Positions 35,747 to 44,538 are shown, counted from the first letter of the stretch. The stretch: DNA of 64,000 bases from Borrelia parkeri (GCF_023035815.1 NZ_CP073164.1:62001-126000); one strand, 5' to 3'. Translations and numbers: made by a program. Notes: a model not told the origin generated them from the letters alone.

Positions 35747-36673
35747 TCATTTTACAGATCTTAAAATAGCATCCTTATTCTCATCAAGGAAATCCTTTAA
35801 CTGATTTACAGTAATCAAATTCTTTAACACATTAATATAACCTACAGACATCTTAATAACTTCAAGCTTCTGTATTACAGTTGAATCATTTTGACTGTAA
35901 TCCTGCTCACCTTCATTTCTAAATACCAACTTAGCATCAGAACTATCGTATTTAATTTCACCTGGCAAAAATAATTTATCATAGTTCTCAGACTTAGTTG
36001 CAAAATTTAATTTTAATGCATAAGAATTTTTATCATCAATGTGAATCATCTTATCTTTTTGCTCTAAAGCCTGCTCTAAAATACTTAAATGATCAAAATT
36101 TATCTCTAAATTAATATCTTCTCCAAGATTAGTTTTAAATCCTAAAAGTATAATCAATAAATGTCTGGGTTGGAATCCCCTTTTTTTCATTTCATTTAAA
36201 ATCTCAGGAAAATAATCTGTGCCTAAAATTTTCTTAACAGGATCTGTAACTAAAAGACTTATACTTTTTAATTTTGCATCTTTTATCTTTTCCACAATTT
36301 GATTTTTTTGACCACCGGGCTTTATTTGTCCATCTTGAACATTGTGGATAAATTTTACTTTAAAAAAACTAAAATCTATATCCAAATTATCAAAAGGACT
36401 TGATAATTTTGCTATATCAAATGAAATAACGGGAAGTTTTAACTCATCAATTATACCTTCTGACTTTTCATTTTTCATATTCTTAAAAACATCACCGTCT
36501 ACTTTCTTTAAATGAATATATCCAAACTTATCTTTGAAAACCTCTGACATTTCTTCTTGATCATTTTGCAAATTTAAAGTTCTATCTTGCCACATAGCCT
36601 TCAAGCTTGTAAAATAACCTTGAACACAAAAAAAGAACACAACAACTAGTAAAATAATAAATTTTCTACTCAT
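35747..36673 (-). CDS. Exported protein of unknown function
   Basis: This 308-residue protein has a hydrophobic N-terminal segment (residues 5-20) and is likely exported; a cysteine occurs in FFFCVQG but does not make a clear lipobox. It is mixed alpha/beta with strands such as LKLPVISFDIAKL and INLEINFDHLSIL and a helical end. It shows no similarity I can see to the A, B or S2 families. It lies downstream of the terminase genes but a hairpin separates them, so it is probably a separate unit. Confidence 0.55.
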   Translation of the reverse strand: MSRKFIILLVVVFFFCVQGYFTSLKAMWQDRTLNLQNDQEEMSEVFKDKFGYIHLKKVDGDVFKNMKNEKSEGIIDELKLPVISFDIAKLSSPFDNLDIDFSFFKVKFIHNVQDGQIKPGGQKNQIVEKIKDAKLKSISLLVTDPVKKILGTDYFPEILNEMKKRGFQPRHLLIILLGFKTNLGEDINLEINFDHLSILEQALEQKDKMIHIDDKNSYALKLNFATKSENYDKLFLPGEIKYDSSDAKLVFRNEGEQDYSQNDSTVIQKLEVIKMSVGYINVLKNLITVNQLKDFLDENKDAILRSVK

Positions 36674-37074
36674 TAAACTTCTCCCACCTCATATATTAAA
36701 TAATAACAACTATATTATTACATATATATATAGCACATAAATAGATGCAATATACTAAACTACACACATTAATGTACTTAAAACTATCTGGGATCATTTT
36801 AGCTATAAAGATATAAACCTTTATAAATTAATTAAATAATTATTCATTATATAGAACCATGAAATTTTAAAGAAATACATCTAACAAGAATACAACTTTA
36901 ATTTTAAGAAAAATATGTGTATATAAAACAAACTGAACTATAATTTTTAAAAAAGTCACACTTTCAATGATTATCCCATTAAAGTGAACTTGAAAAATTA
37001 CGTAAGCTACGGTTTTGAAACTGTGGCTTTTAATTTACACTTTCCATACTTATTTATACTCAAATCCAATAATC
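36674..37074. other. Intergenic region after terminase
   Basis: About 400 AT-rich bases with no gene. The terminase hairpin lies at 37004-37029 and the AAACTTCTCCCACC text (- strand GGTGGGAGAAG) near 36680 is the ribosome binding site of the exported protein at 35747-36673. Confidence 0.45.
37004..37029 (-). terminator. Terminator-like hairpin after terminase
   Basis: AAGCTACGGTT and AACTGTGGCTT form an 11-bp stem with two wobble pairs around TTGA. It lies about 45 bases after the terminase stop codon in the direction of transcription. Confidence 0.5.
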
Positions 37075-38433
37075 TTAAAGATATCTGCTCTTGGTAAAAT
37101 GTTTAAGTCTATCTTTATATTCAAGGCTTAAGAGTAAATAACAAGCACTCAAAGCATCAAGAGCATCATCTCTGCCTTTAAAAGCACCACTATAGCTATA
37201 AATATCATTTATAACATTTTTATCCGTAATTTTTAAAAACTCTATCTTGCGAGCATTAAATAAGGGTATTAGAGTACATATTCGCACAAACTTATTACTT
37301 AAAGGTTTAACTGCTGATATTTTAAAATAATGACTAATGTTCTGTCTAATAGATATCATAATTTTTGTTAAAAATCCATGCCCATCAGTACTATCTCGAT
37401 CTTCAATATAAAGCGTATTAATATTAAAGTTTTCTGCCAAAACACTAATTGCATTAAGAATCGACCCATCACTTATAGGTTTTCTATCCTGATAAACATA
37501 AGCATAATACTTACAACCCATTCTCTCAAGCACACAAATAGCAGTATTGTCCATACCAACAGAAAATGCGGGATCAACATACATGATTGGACTTTTAAAT
37601 GTATAATCTTCATTTAAAAGAACTTCATTAAAACACGAATCAGCACTAGCAGTCCATTCTCCTAAGAGTACTCGGGCCTTGTACGCAGATAAATTTTTAT
37701 AAATCATTTCCTGTGTTTCAATAAAATCTTTCGAATTTAAAGGATTATCATAAATACTAAAATTATATGTCCTATATACATCGCATCTATCAATATAATC
37801 GGTCTTAAAATAATGCGCAGGATTATCAGGATTAGTATCAAAAATAATGATGGCTGGTTTTTGTCTAAGCCTTTTCATTATCTCAAGCAAAGTCTCTTTA
37901 TGCATTAAGGTCGCCTCATTGACATATACCAAAGAAGAATTACTACCCCTAATCTTAAAGAAAGAATCACTATTTTTCCCACCATAAACATTAAGTGTCA
38001 AACCCGAAATGGTGCATGAAACATTGCGAGAAACCTTTAAATCATACTCTACATTTAAAAGATTACATATTTTCTCTATCTGTTTAAGCGTATTGGTAAG
38101 CAATGTACCAATTGAACTTCCAACAATAAAATTATTAGTATCTTTATGATAATAATGTTTATTTTGAATCAAAAACTTAACCAGCAAATACGATGCTAAA
38201 AATGTTTTGCCACTAGATATTCCACCATTAAATATTATTTTAGAGCAAAAATTATTATTTATATCCTCCACTATACTTCTCTGTTTAAGAGTTAAATACT
38301 TCTCTTCAAACGAGTTAAAATCAATTTCTCGTTTTTTATTTTGTGAAAAAGTGGCAATATTAATATTAAATTTTTGTTTAAATTTTTTTTGCAATTTAAT
38401 AAAAACTGATAAATCATTTAACTCCAAAATCAC
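37075..38433 (-). CDS. Phage terminase large subunit
   Basis: This 452-residue protein is the DNA-packaging motor. Walker A is GGISSGKT (residues 70-77), Walker B LVYVNEA (about 168-174), and the coupling region IIIFDTNPDNPAHYF (195-209) follows. The nuclease half begins near YVDPAFSVGMDNTA, continues with LYIEDRD, and ends with the conserved GRDDALDALSA acidic site. All motifs are intact, in PBSX/cp32 style. The start overlaps the stop of the small subunit by four bases. In cp32 the portal gene follows; here 22 kb of cargo intervenes. Confidence 0.85.
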   Translation of the reverse strand: MILELNDLSVFIKLQKKFKQKFNINIATFSQNKKREIDFNSFEEKYLTLKQRSIVEDINNNFCSKIIFNGGISSGKTFLASYLLVKFLIQNKHYYHKDTNNFIVGSSIGTLLTNTLKQIEKICNLLNVEYDLKVSRNVSCTISGLTLNVYGGKNSDSFFKIRGSNSSLVYVNEATLMHKETLLEIMKRLRQKPAIIIFDTNPDNPAHYFKTDYIDRCDVYRTYNFSIYDNPLNSKDFIETQEMIYKNLSAYKARVLLGEWTASADSCFNEVLLNEDYTFKSPIMYVDPAFSVGMDNTAICVLERMGCKYYAYVYQDRKPISDGSILNAISVLAENFNINTLYIEDRDSTDGHGFLTKIMISIRQNISHYFKISAVKPLSNKFVRICTLIPLFNARKIEFLKITDKNVINDIYSYSGAFKGRDDALDALSACYLLLSLEYKDRLKHFTKSRYL

Positions 38434-38987
38434 CCCAACTTCAAACCTTTATCAAAAATCTCTTTTAATTTAATCAAACACTCATAATCTTCTCTCATAT
38501 CATTTAAAATAAGCTCTCTAGATATACGATCCCTCTTATAAATCTTTTGCCTTAAATCTAATTTAAGTTTTTTACATAAAATTTTATCATCACTATTACT
38601 TATTTCCCTCTCTAAATTTAAAATTTCTTCATTAACATCAATTAATTTTTTAAAAGCAGATCTCAGAGTAAGTTTTTTATACTTAAAATGAGAACTTACG
38701 TAAGAATTGGCAATGCTATAAAACGATTTATAAAAACTGTCACGCTCTCCTTCAAGTCTATAAGCTTCACATGTTGCATCTCTGGCAAGGGTATCCACAT
38801 CAACATCACTAGAAGACACAGAAGAAGTCTCAGTATTGCCTAGACCACTTGCAATCTCACCTAAAATATTAAGTTTAACTTTTAAAACGGTAGACTCACT
38901 AACATCCAAAACTTTTGCAATATCAGCCGTACTTAAATTTGACTTGAATAAAATATTATATTTTACTTCTCTATTTTTAAATGTCAT
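38430..38987 (-). CDS. Terminase small subunit-like protein (DUF603-like)
   Basis: This 185-residue protein has an N-terminal helix-turn-helix (NLSTADIAKVLDVSESTVLKVK, cited in part: residues 17-38) and long charged helices after it, as expected for a DNA-recognising small terminase. It lies directly upstream of the large subunit with a four-base overlap. The family corresponds by position and size to cp32 DUF603. Confidence 0.65.
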   Translation of the reverse strand: MTFKNREVKYNILFKSNLSTADIAKVLDVSESTVLKVKLNILGEIASGLGNTETSSVSSSDVDVDTLARDATCEAYRLEGERDSFYKSFYSIANSYVSSHFKYKKLTLRSAFKKLIDVNEEILNLEREISNSDDKILCKKLKLDLRQKIYKRDRISRELILNDMREDYECLIKLKEIFDKGLKLG

Positions 38988-39126
38988 TTAAATAAATTGT
39001 AAACAAGTTTTTACAAAAATACAAGATTGAATACAATTCAAATTAAATAAAATTCTTAAAAATTTCTTACAAAAAAATTTATTATTAAGTAAATTATTGT
39101 GACACGAATTTTGATATATACAAAAT

Positions 39127-39150
39127 AGATATTGGTTCTAACCAATATCT
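39127..39150. repeat. 24-bp palindrome
   Basis: AGATATTGGTT and AACCAATATCT are exact complements around two bases. An AAAAAAGGAG sequence follows directly on the + strand. It may be a regulator site or part of a leader transcript. Confidence 0.65.
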
Positions 39151-39376
39151 ACAAAAAAGGAGAAAAGTATAATTAAAAAATTAATTCAAATTAAGCCTCA
39201 TTTCCAAAACTATAAACCCTAATATTAGTTATAATCCTAACATAAAAGACAGGTTTAAAATAGAGAAATTAACAATAAATTTTATATCAACTACATATTA
39301 ACAGATATCACACTTTTGATTTAAAATAAAATATAAAAATTAACAAAATACTTCGAATTTCCATCATAAATATGAT

Positions 39377-39413
39377 ATTCTCAAATAGGGGCTTAAAGCC
39401 CCTATTTGAGAAT
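39377..39413. repeat. 37-bp perfect hairpin
   Basis: ATTCTCAAATAGGGGCTT (39377-39394) and AAGCCCCTATTTGAGAAT (39396-39413) are exact reverse complements around one base. The 13-base core AAGCCCCTATTTG recurs at 43393-43405 on the other side of the partition genes. Confidence 0.8.
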
Positions 39414-39448
39414 CCATGAAAAAATACTATTATTGGTATACCAAAAAT

Positions 39449-39496
39449 AAAGGGTTTACTAGAAACTCTGGTCTCAAAGTCCCTAATAAACCCTTT
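39449..39496. repeat. Imperfect hairpin
   Basis: AAAGGGTTTACTAG (39449-39462) and CTAATAAACCCTTT (39483-39496) pair with one mismatch around a 20-base loop. It is adjacent to the 37-bp hairpin. Confidence 0.65.
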
Positions 39497-39943
39497 AAGG
39501 TAACAGGTCCTTATATTAAGAGTGACACATTGCATGTCAATCTGTACTAACTATAATATATAACAATTTCAAACATTTTGCAAATATTTTTTAAAGTTTT
39601 TTTTGAAAAAAATAAAAAATAAAACAAAAAATTGGTTATACTGAAAGCTCTCCTCAACTCATTTACTTCAAAAACCAATTATATATCATAATATATCATA
39701 AATAAACACTTGATTATTTTTAAATAAACTTCAAAAAGTTAATACAAAAACATTAAAATGTTAACTCTAACATCTATGCCTTAAAATATATCTTAAAATA
39801 AGTGTTCTAAAATAAATATTTCAACATCAAAACTTTTTGATATTACATGCTAGGTTCATTCCTAAAACCTTTGACCTCCCCATATCATTAAATTATTTGC
39901 AAAAAATCTTTAGAAATAAATCCAACACCATAAATCTACTGCT

Positions 39944-40489
39944 CTATTTTTTCCCCTTCTTTGAAGACTCAAACTGTTTTTTTATTTTTGCTAAAAACTC
40001 TTTTTCATCCGAAAAAACTTTCTCCAAAAGAAAACTTGTAAGCTTGGAATTACCTTTATAAAATGCATAGGCATCCGGACATTTAAGCTGAAACCTTAAA
40101 GGTCTTAACGGATTTTGTTTAGATTTTTTTATATTAACACCTTCTTTATTTCTTAACAAAAACATAGTTCCATTAATCCCATTGTTAATAACATACTTTT
40201 CTTCCACAATTCCCTCTTCAATCGCAGTAGCTATCTTTAAATATTTATAAGTTTGAGTTCTTGCAAGTCTGTAATCTTTGGCAAAATCATCAAAATTGGC
40301 ATAATTATCAAGTTTGTAATACTCATTATCTTTAATCTCTTTTAAAACCTTCATTGCCTCAATTTTACAAAAAATCTCTTTTTGAAAATTAATCTTTAAT
40401 CTTTCTTTAAGCTTGTTATAGTGAATAGATATCTGTTCTTCAGGTGTAATCTCTTTAGCTAAATTCCTCTTATTAACCTCTATGCCCAT
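39944..40489 (-). CDS. Plasmid partition protein, PF-49 family
   Basis: This protein of 181 residues is the fourth gene of the maintenance cluster. It has the family's charged N-terminus (NKRNLAKEITPEEQI), helices with KTYKYLKIATAI near the middle and a basic Lys-rich end. ATG 40489 has AAAGGAGGG six bases upstream; an in-frame start 30 bases further upstream would put the site inside the gene. It is separated from PF-32 by a 21-bp palindrome. It probably acts with PF-32 in segregation or copy control of the plasmid. Confidence 0.75.
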   Translation of the reverse strand: MGIEVNKRNLAKEITPEEQISIHYNKLKERLKINFQKEIFCKIEAMKVLKEIKDNEYYKLDNYANFDDFAKDYRLARTQTYKYLKIATAIEEGIVEEKYVINNGINGTMFLLRNKEGVNIKKSKQNPLRPLRFQLKCPDAYAFYKGNSKLTSFLLEKVFSDEKEFLAKIKKQFESSKKGKK

Positions 40490-40510
40490 TTCTAACCCTC
40501 CTTTGCTTTG

Positions 40511-40531
40511 TACGTACACTAAGTGTACGTA
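40511..40531. promoter_or_regulatory. 21-bp palindrome between PF-32 and PF-49 genes
   Basis: TACGTACACT (40511-40520) and AGTGTACGTA (40522-40531) are exact reverse complements around one base. It lies in the short gap between the parA-like and PF-49 genes. A second short palindrome, TAGCTTAAGCTA, overlaps the end of the parA gene (40543-40554). By analogy with par loci it could be a partition site or operator; this is not proven. Confidence 0.6.
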
Positions 40532-40546
40532 AGTTATAACTTTAGC

Positions 40547-41299
40547 TTAAGCTATAAAGCCTATCTTATTCATCAAAGTTAAAAGCGTATCTTGGTATTC
40601 CTTTATGTAATCTTTACTTAAATCAAAAACATCATTCCGAGCAATTTTCCTATTTAAATCCTCCCTCTCAGATATTGTACCTAAAAAATTATCATTTTCT
40701 TTCAAAATATTTAACAATTCCTTGTGTGTATTATTCTTTTTAAACTTGGTATTAAGTAAATAAATGGGAGCTTTTATAGATAATTTATCTATGAAAAAAT
40801 TAAATAGATCTAAACTCTCAACTGCCCATTTCTCTGCCGTAATTGGTACTATTATATAATTGCTACATACTAAAGCATTAGTTAAAGTAAAATCTAAGCT
40901 AGGATTAGTATCAAGTATTATGTAATCATACTCAAAACTCAATAACTTTAACTGTTCCTTTAATCTGAATTCCTTGTATGGAATGGCCTCTGAATTAAAT
41001 TTGTGCAAAGTTAAATAACTTGGTATTAAATCTAAATTACTACTAATATTTACAATAGCATTATCAATATGAAGATTTGATATTAAAACTTCGTATATGT
41101 TCCGATTAAATAAATCTACACCACATTCTTTTATTATTTTAAAATAATAACTGGTAGTTGATGCTTGTGTGTCTATGTCGATAATTAATACCTTAGAAGA
41201 CTGCGATAAAAGCGTTGCAAATATTAAACTTGTAGTGCTCTTACCTACCCCACCTTTAATTGATGCTACTGTAATTACTTTTGTCTCTTTTGTATCCAT
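40547..41299 (-). CDS. ParA-type partition ATPase, PF-32 family
   Basis: This 250-residue protein has the deviant Walker A motif KGGVGKST (residues 15-22), a switch segment VLIIDIDTQAST and Walker B-type YDYIILDTNPSLDF. It is the Borrelia PF-32 family, which sets plasmid compatibility. It overlaps the end of PF-50 by 25 bases. All ATPase motifs are intact. Its subtype could identify the plasmid by comparison with named Borrelia plasmids. Confidence 0.9.
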   Translation of the reverse strand: MDTKETKVITVASIKGGVGKSTTSLIFATLLSQSSKVLIIDIDTQASTTSYYFKIIKECGVDLFNRNIYEVLISNLHIDNAIVNISSNLDLIPSYLTLHKFNSEAIPYKEFRLKEQLKLLSFEYDYIILDTNPSLDFTLTNALVCSNYIIVPITAEKWAVESLDLFNFFIDKLSIKAPIYLLNTKFKKNNTHKELLNILKENDNFLGTISEREDLNRKIARNDVFDLSKDYIKEYQDTLLTLMNKIGFIA

Positions 41300-41841
41300 C
41301 TTGGAATGATACCCCCTTCCGGCAATTTTTTCCCATAAAATGCATAAAGTTCCCTCTCTAATTCTAGGAGTATGCTTAGTAAAGTCTGATAGTAGGAACT
41401 TCCAACCTTATCTTTTTTTAATAAATTATGCAGCCCACTTAAATAACAAAAAACCCCACCTTTTTTAAATCTAAATTCTATGTACTCACATTTCCTTAAA
41501 GTATAAGTCTCTCTTTTATTGAAATTCTTTACCAAAAAGGCCTTGTCTAATTTCTTAATTCCATAATAAATACCAAAAAAATCATCATCATCTCTGATAG
41601 AAAATAAATGAAACATGCTTATATCTTCTATGTTAAAAATTCCTCTAAGAGAGATGAAAAACTTAGTTGGTTCATTCTTACTTATTCCAAATGTATAAAA
41701 ATCGTTGAAAATCTTAGTGTGATATATCCTGCGGTTGTTAATCTCTTCGACTTTAGAGAAAATATTATGTTTCCCCTTTTGTCTGTTATTGGGATCTATC
41801 TCCTTTTTTTTCTGCTTCAATAACTCTAGTAAAGCCACCAT
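41275..41841 (-). CDS. Plasmid maintenance protein, PF-50 family (DUF226)
   Basis: This 188-residue protein is the second gene of the cluster. It starts with a basic coiled segment (LELLKQKKKEIDPNNRQKGKHN, cited in part), followed by beta-rich core (FYTFGISKNEPTKFFISLRG) and a C-terminal GGIIPRW. The family accompanies PF-32 in Borrelia plasmids. It overlaps the PF-32 start, which suggests translational coupling. Confidence 0.8.
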   Translation of the reverse strand: MVALLELLKQKKKEIDPNNRQKGKHNIFSKVEEINNRRIYHTKIFNDFYTFGISKNEPTKFFISLRGIFNIEDISMFHLFSIRDDDDFFGIYYGIKKLDKAFLVKNFNKRETYTLRKCEYIEFRFKKGGVFCYLSGLHNLLKKDKVGSSYYQTLLSILLELERELYAFYGKKLPEGGIIPRWIQKRQK

Positions 41842-41870
41842 CCTTCCTTGTCCTTGGTATCATTAATTTC

Positions 41871-42980
41871 TTACTTTATTATTTTAAGCAATTCGTAATA
41901 ATATGTATTATCAACTACTTTGCTATACTTTAACTCATCTTTGGCGTTAATAAATTTCTTTAAGGCCGGTATTAATACGCCAATCTCTACCTTGTACCTC
42001 AGCTGTTCTAATAATATACTAAAAATATTGTTTTTTATATCATCCGCTTTGATTTCTTGCTTCTCACAAGTCTTGGTATTGATTTTGATTTTCCTTATTA
42101 GACGATCTAAATCCTCATATTTGTCTTGTTCTATTATAAAATGGGGCTTTTCTTTGTAAGCTTCGTATATTTTACCGATTTCTTCTCTTAATATTGCTTC
42201 ATCGTAATTTTGTCCCTTAAGTTCTCCTTCCCTTGCATTTAGTATCTCTTTAAGTTTTTTTACCTTGATCTCTCTCTTATTCCTCTTGCTTTGGAAACTT
42301 TTACTTAGGTATCCTCTTTCTTCTAAAAAGGCTCTAATACACCCTCCCTGACCTTTCTCAATTGCATCCTTTATTAGGGATAAATCCTCCCTCTTAAGAG
42401 CACTTAAGAGGGTCTCATGTCTTTTTATTTCCTTTATAATTTCAATCTTCCTTGTCTTATCTATTTTTAAGTTTAATAAGAAGAAGGGAAGATCAATCTT
42501 GAAATTGCATTTACTTATGTATTTAATCAGTATGTCTTGTTCACTCTTATTATTATTATTACTATTAATACACTCCCATTTTAGACTCCCATTTTCTTTT
42601 TCGTAGTTAGCCACCCTTTCTTTAAACCTGTTTATCTTCTCTTCCTTTATGTCCCTGAAATGTGAGTTTATCTTGGCATGACATTCTTTCTTTGAGTATT
42701 GTAGAGTATAATAAACTTCACTTCCGCATTGTTTGCCTAAATGTTTGCAGTAGTTGCGTGTGATTTTAAACTTTTTCTCAAGTGCGTATAAATAATTCTG
42801 TAATGTTTTAATCTTGACTGTTTTTTGATCGTTTCTCTTTAAGTTGCCATTGAAAAAATATAAAATATTTTTTTGTGTGTATTGATTGAGTTTTAAGTTC
42901 ATGAAATTAAGTGTTGATATGAGTACAATCAAGTTGTATTGATATCTATTGGTTTTACCCTTTATACTTTTGATCTTCAC
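41871..42980 (-). CDS. Replication/maintenance protein, PF-57/62 family
   Basis: This 369-residue basic, helix-rich protein is the first gene of the cluster. Family features include the N-terminal RYQYNLIVLISTLNFMN, the KKECHAKINSHF segment and long Lys/Glu helices. PF-57/62 proteins are thought to act as replication initiators for Borrelia plasmids. It is preceded by about 485 noncoding bases, the most likely place for the promoter and origin. Confidence 0.8.
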   Translation of the reverse strand: MKIKSIKGKTNRYQYNLIVLISTLNFMNLKLNQYTQKNILYFFNGNLKRNDQKTVKIKTLQNYLYALEKKFKITRNYCKHLGKQCGSEVYYTLQYSKKECHAKINSHFRDIKEEKINRFKERVANYEKENGSLKWECINSNNNNKSEQDILIKYISKCNFKIDLPFFLLNLKIDKTRKIEIIKEIKRHETLLSALKREDLSLIKDAIEKGQGGCIRAFLEERGYLSKSFQSKRNKREIKVKKLKEILNAREGELKGQNYDEAILREEIGKIYEAYKEKPHFIIEQDKYEDLDRLIRKIKINTKTCEKQEIKADDIKNNIFSILLEQLRYKVEIGVLIPALKKFINAKDELKYSKVVDNTYYYELLKIIK

Positions 42981-43465
42981 TGTTTACTCCTAATATAAGT
43001 ATTTATAAATCTTAAGTTAATTAATAATACAATTTATCTTAAAAGTAAATACTTGTTTTAGCAAATATGAAAATAAATTAATATTTATTTTTTATAGTGT
43101 TAAATATTAGTTTTGTTTTTTCATTTGTTTTATTTATTTGTAAAATACTTTACAAAGTTATGTTTTTGCTATATCATAAGATAAACAACTTATATTAAGA
43201 ACAAAAAAGTACTAATAATATTTATTTAAAATTAATTAGAAATGGACGAGCCTTGTTAAGGGCAAGTCATGTTAATTCTCTTTAACCTTATAGTGTTCTT
43301 TATTTTTGTTGAATTTTTACTAAACATATTTATGTATTTTTTCTTATCCTTACGTACTTAAAAACTTAAAAAAAACTTAAAGACTTAAAAAAAAGCCCCT
43401 ATTTGGGACTTTTTTATAAAAGAATAAAGATTTTAATTGTTTTTTAATTTTACTTACTTTTAAAT
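42981..43465. other. Intergenic region upstream of the partition cluster
   Basis: This AT-rich stretch lies before the replication gene. It holds an imperfect inverted repeat (GACGAGCCTT / AAGGGCAAGTC, 43244-43269), short ACTTAAA-type direct repeats near 43365-43390, and the terminator of the lysis operon. It is a plausible origin region; no gene is visible. Confidence 0.45.
43385..43416 (-). terminator. Terminator of the late phage operon
   Basis: AAAAAGTCCC and GGGGCTTTTT arms (- strand) around AAATA form a stem followed by T-rich sequence. It lies 50 bases past the last gene of the lysis block and includes the 13-base AAGCCCCTATTTG shared with the hairpin at 39.4 kb. Confidence 0.65.
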
Positions 43466-43843
43466 TCACTTTTTTAATTTACTATATTTTTTGTATACGG
43501 CAAAAGCTATGGGTTTTGTATTGTTTATGTAATGTTGTAAGTGTTTTATGTTTTCTTGAATTGCTTCTAATGTGTGGTCTGCTCTTAAAACAGTGGCATC
43601 TAATAACTTAAATGTTGGAAAATTTTGATCCCTAAATTTTTGCTTAGTGCGAGTTAAAAATGTTTCTAGATACAGTGCATAACCTGCAAGCTTTGCTTCA
43701 TATATGCTTAACTTTTTAAGTGTGAGCTCGGTAGGTGTTTTAGGCTCTTCTGGTAATGTAGCTATGGAAGTGCAACTAAATATCATACTAAAGATAATGA
43801 ATTGCAATAAAATCATTAGGTTTAGAATTAGTTTTTTGTTCAC
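43466..43843 (-). CDS. Small lipoprotein of the lysis block
   Basis: This 125-residue protein has a leader ending IFSC and a helical body. A gene at this place follows the BlyAB genes in cp32. It overlaps the BlyB-like gene by four bases and so belongs to the lysis cassette. A lipoprotein placed after a holin could serve as the outer-membrane step of lysis (o-spanin-like), but no inner-membrane partner is evident. The role is therefore only suggested. Confidence 0.6.
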   Translation of the reverse strand: MNKKLILNLMILLQFIIFSMIFSCTSIATLPEEPKTPTELTLKKLSIYEAKLAGYALYLETFLTRTKQKFRDQNFPTFKLLDATVLRADHTLEAIQENIKHLQHYINNTKPIAFAVYKKYSKLKK

Positions 43844-44235
43844 TTTTTACCTCCTTTTTTGTCTACTCTCTTATGTTCTTTTATGTCCTGCTCTAGTTCT
43901 TCTTTGAGTAATTGGGCCTTAGTTGACATAAGATTATTACGTTCAAGTCGTAATTCTTCAATTAAAGCAGGATCAGCATCAGTGTTGATTGCATCAGTAA
44001 GTCTCATAATCTTATTAAGTATGGTTTCAAGTTCAAGAATTATTTGTTTGCATTCTTGAGCTTCCATTTTTTGCAGTGAATTTAAGTAAAGAGTATTCAT
44101 ATATTTGTAAATATCGATGGCCTTTTTTATGCCTATCTCAAAAATTTGGTCATTTGGGGTATCACTATATCCAAGAAATTCCATTAGATTTTGAAGGAAA
44201 ATTATTCCTAAATTGGTGTTATTTTTGTTTAACAT
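43840..44235 (-). CDS. blyB: BlyB-like holin accessory protein
   Basis: This 131-residue soluble, helical protein follows the small holin gene, as BlyB does in cp32. It has a long charged coiled stretch (RLERNNLMSTKAQLLKEELEQ, cited in part) and ends KRVDKKGGKK. BlyB has been described as a helper or stabiliser of BlyA. The symbol rests on gene order and style. Confidence 0.6.
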   Translation of the reverse strand: MLNKNNTNLGIIFLQNLMEFLGYSDTPNDQIFEIGIKKAIDIYKYMNTLYLNSLQKMEAQECKQIILELETILNKIMRLTDAINTDADPALIEELRLERNNLMSTKAQLLKEELEQDIKEHKRVDKKGGKK

Positions 44236-44259
44236 AAATTATTCCTTAAATTTTTAATT

Positions 44260-44421
44260 TTATTTTTTTTTGTCAAGAAAATGCTTAATTATCTTAATTA
44301 TTTCGTTCATGACAGGTCTTAATAGTAGCGTTAAAGGTATTAGTATGAGTAATACAAAGCCCCCAAGGATTATAAGTTTTGTCTCGGCAATATTTGATAA
44401 GAATTCAAAGACCGTATTCAT
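44260..44421 (-). CDS. blyA: BlyA-like holin
   Basis: This short gene encodes 53 residues. It has a short N-terminal part, one transmembrane helix (LIILGGFVLLILIPLTLLL) and a basic C-terminus ending HFLDKKK, the layout of BlyA from cp32. An AGGA-type site (GGAGGACAAT) lies just before ATG 44421. BlyA is a phage holin that makes pores in the inner membrane late in infection. It lies after DUF685 and before the BlyB-like gene, the same order as cp32. Confidence 0.75.
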   Translation of the reverse strand: MNTVFEFLSNIAETKLIILGGFVLLILIPLTLLLRPVMNEIIKIIKHFLDKKK

Positions 44422-44538
44422 ATTGTCCTCCATTTTAAATGTGTGTTAGATGTATTATTCTGTATTTGAAAGATAAACCACTCAATTTTGTTATATTGAT
44501 ATATTAACATAAATTTAACAAAAATTAAATGTTCAAAA

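Larger units (their letters stand above)
38988..39943. other. 950-bp structured noncoding region
   Basis: No convincing gene lies between PF-49 and the small terminase. In cp32 this interval carries bdr/erp-type genes (from memory). Here it holds three long palindromes (listed separately) and an isolated ribosome-binding-like AAAAAAGGAGAA at 39152-39164 without a start codon. It is a candidate for an origin, partition or regulatory region. Confidence 0.5.

Noticed and set aside
39308..39535. 75-codon - strand frame
   Set aside because: It runs across the 37-bp perfect hairpin and a second hairpin, so its translation mirrors palindromic DNA. Noncoding structure is the better explanation.
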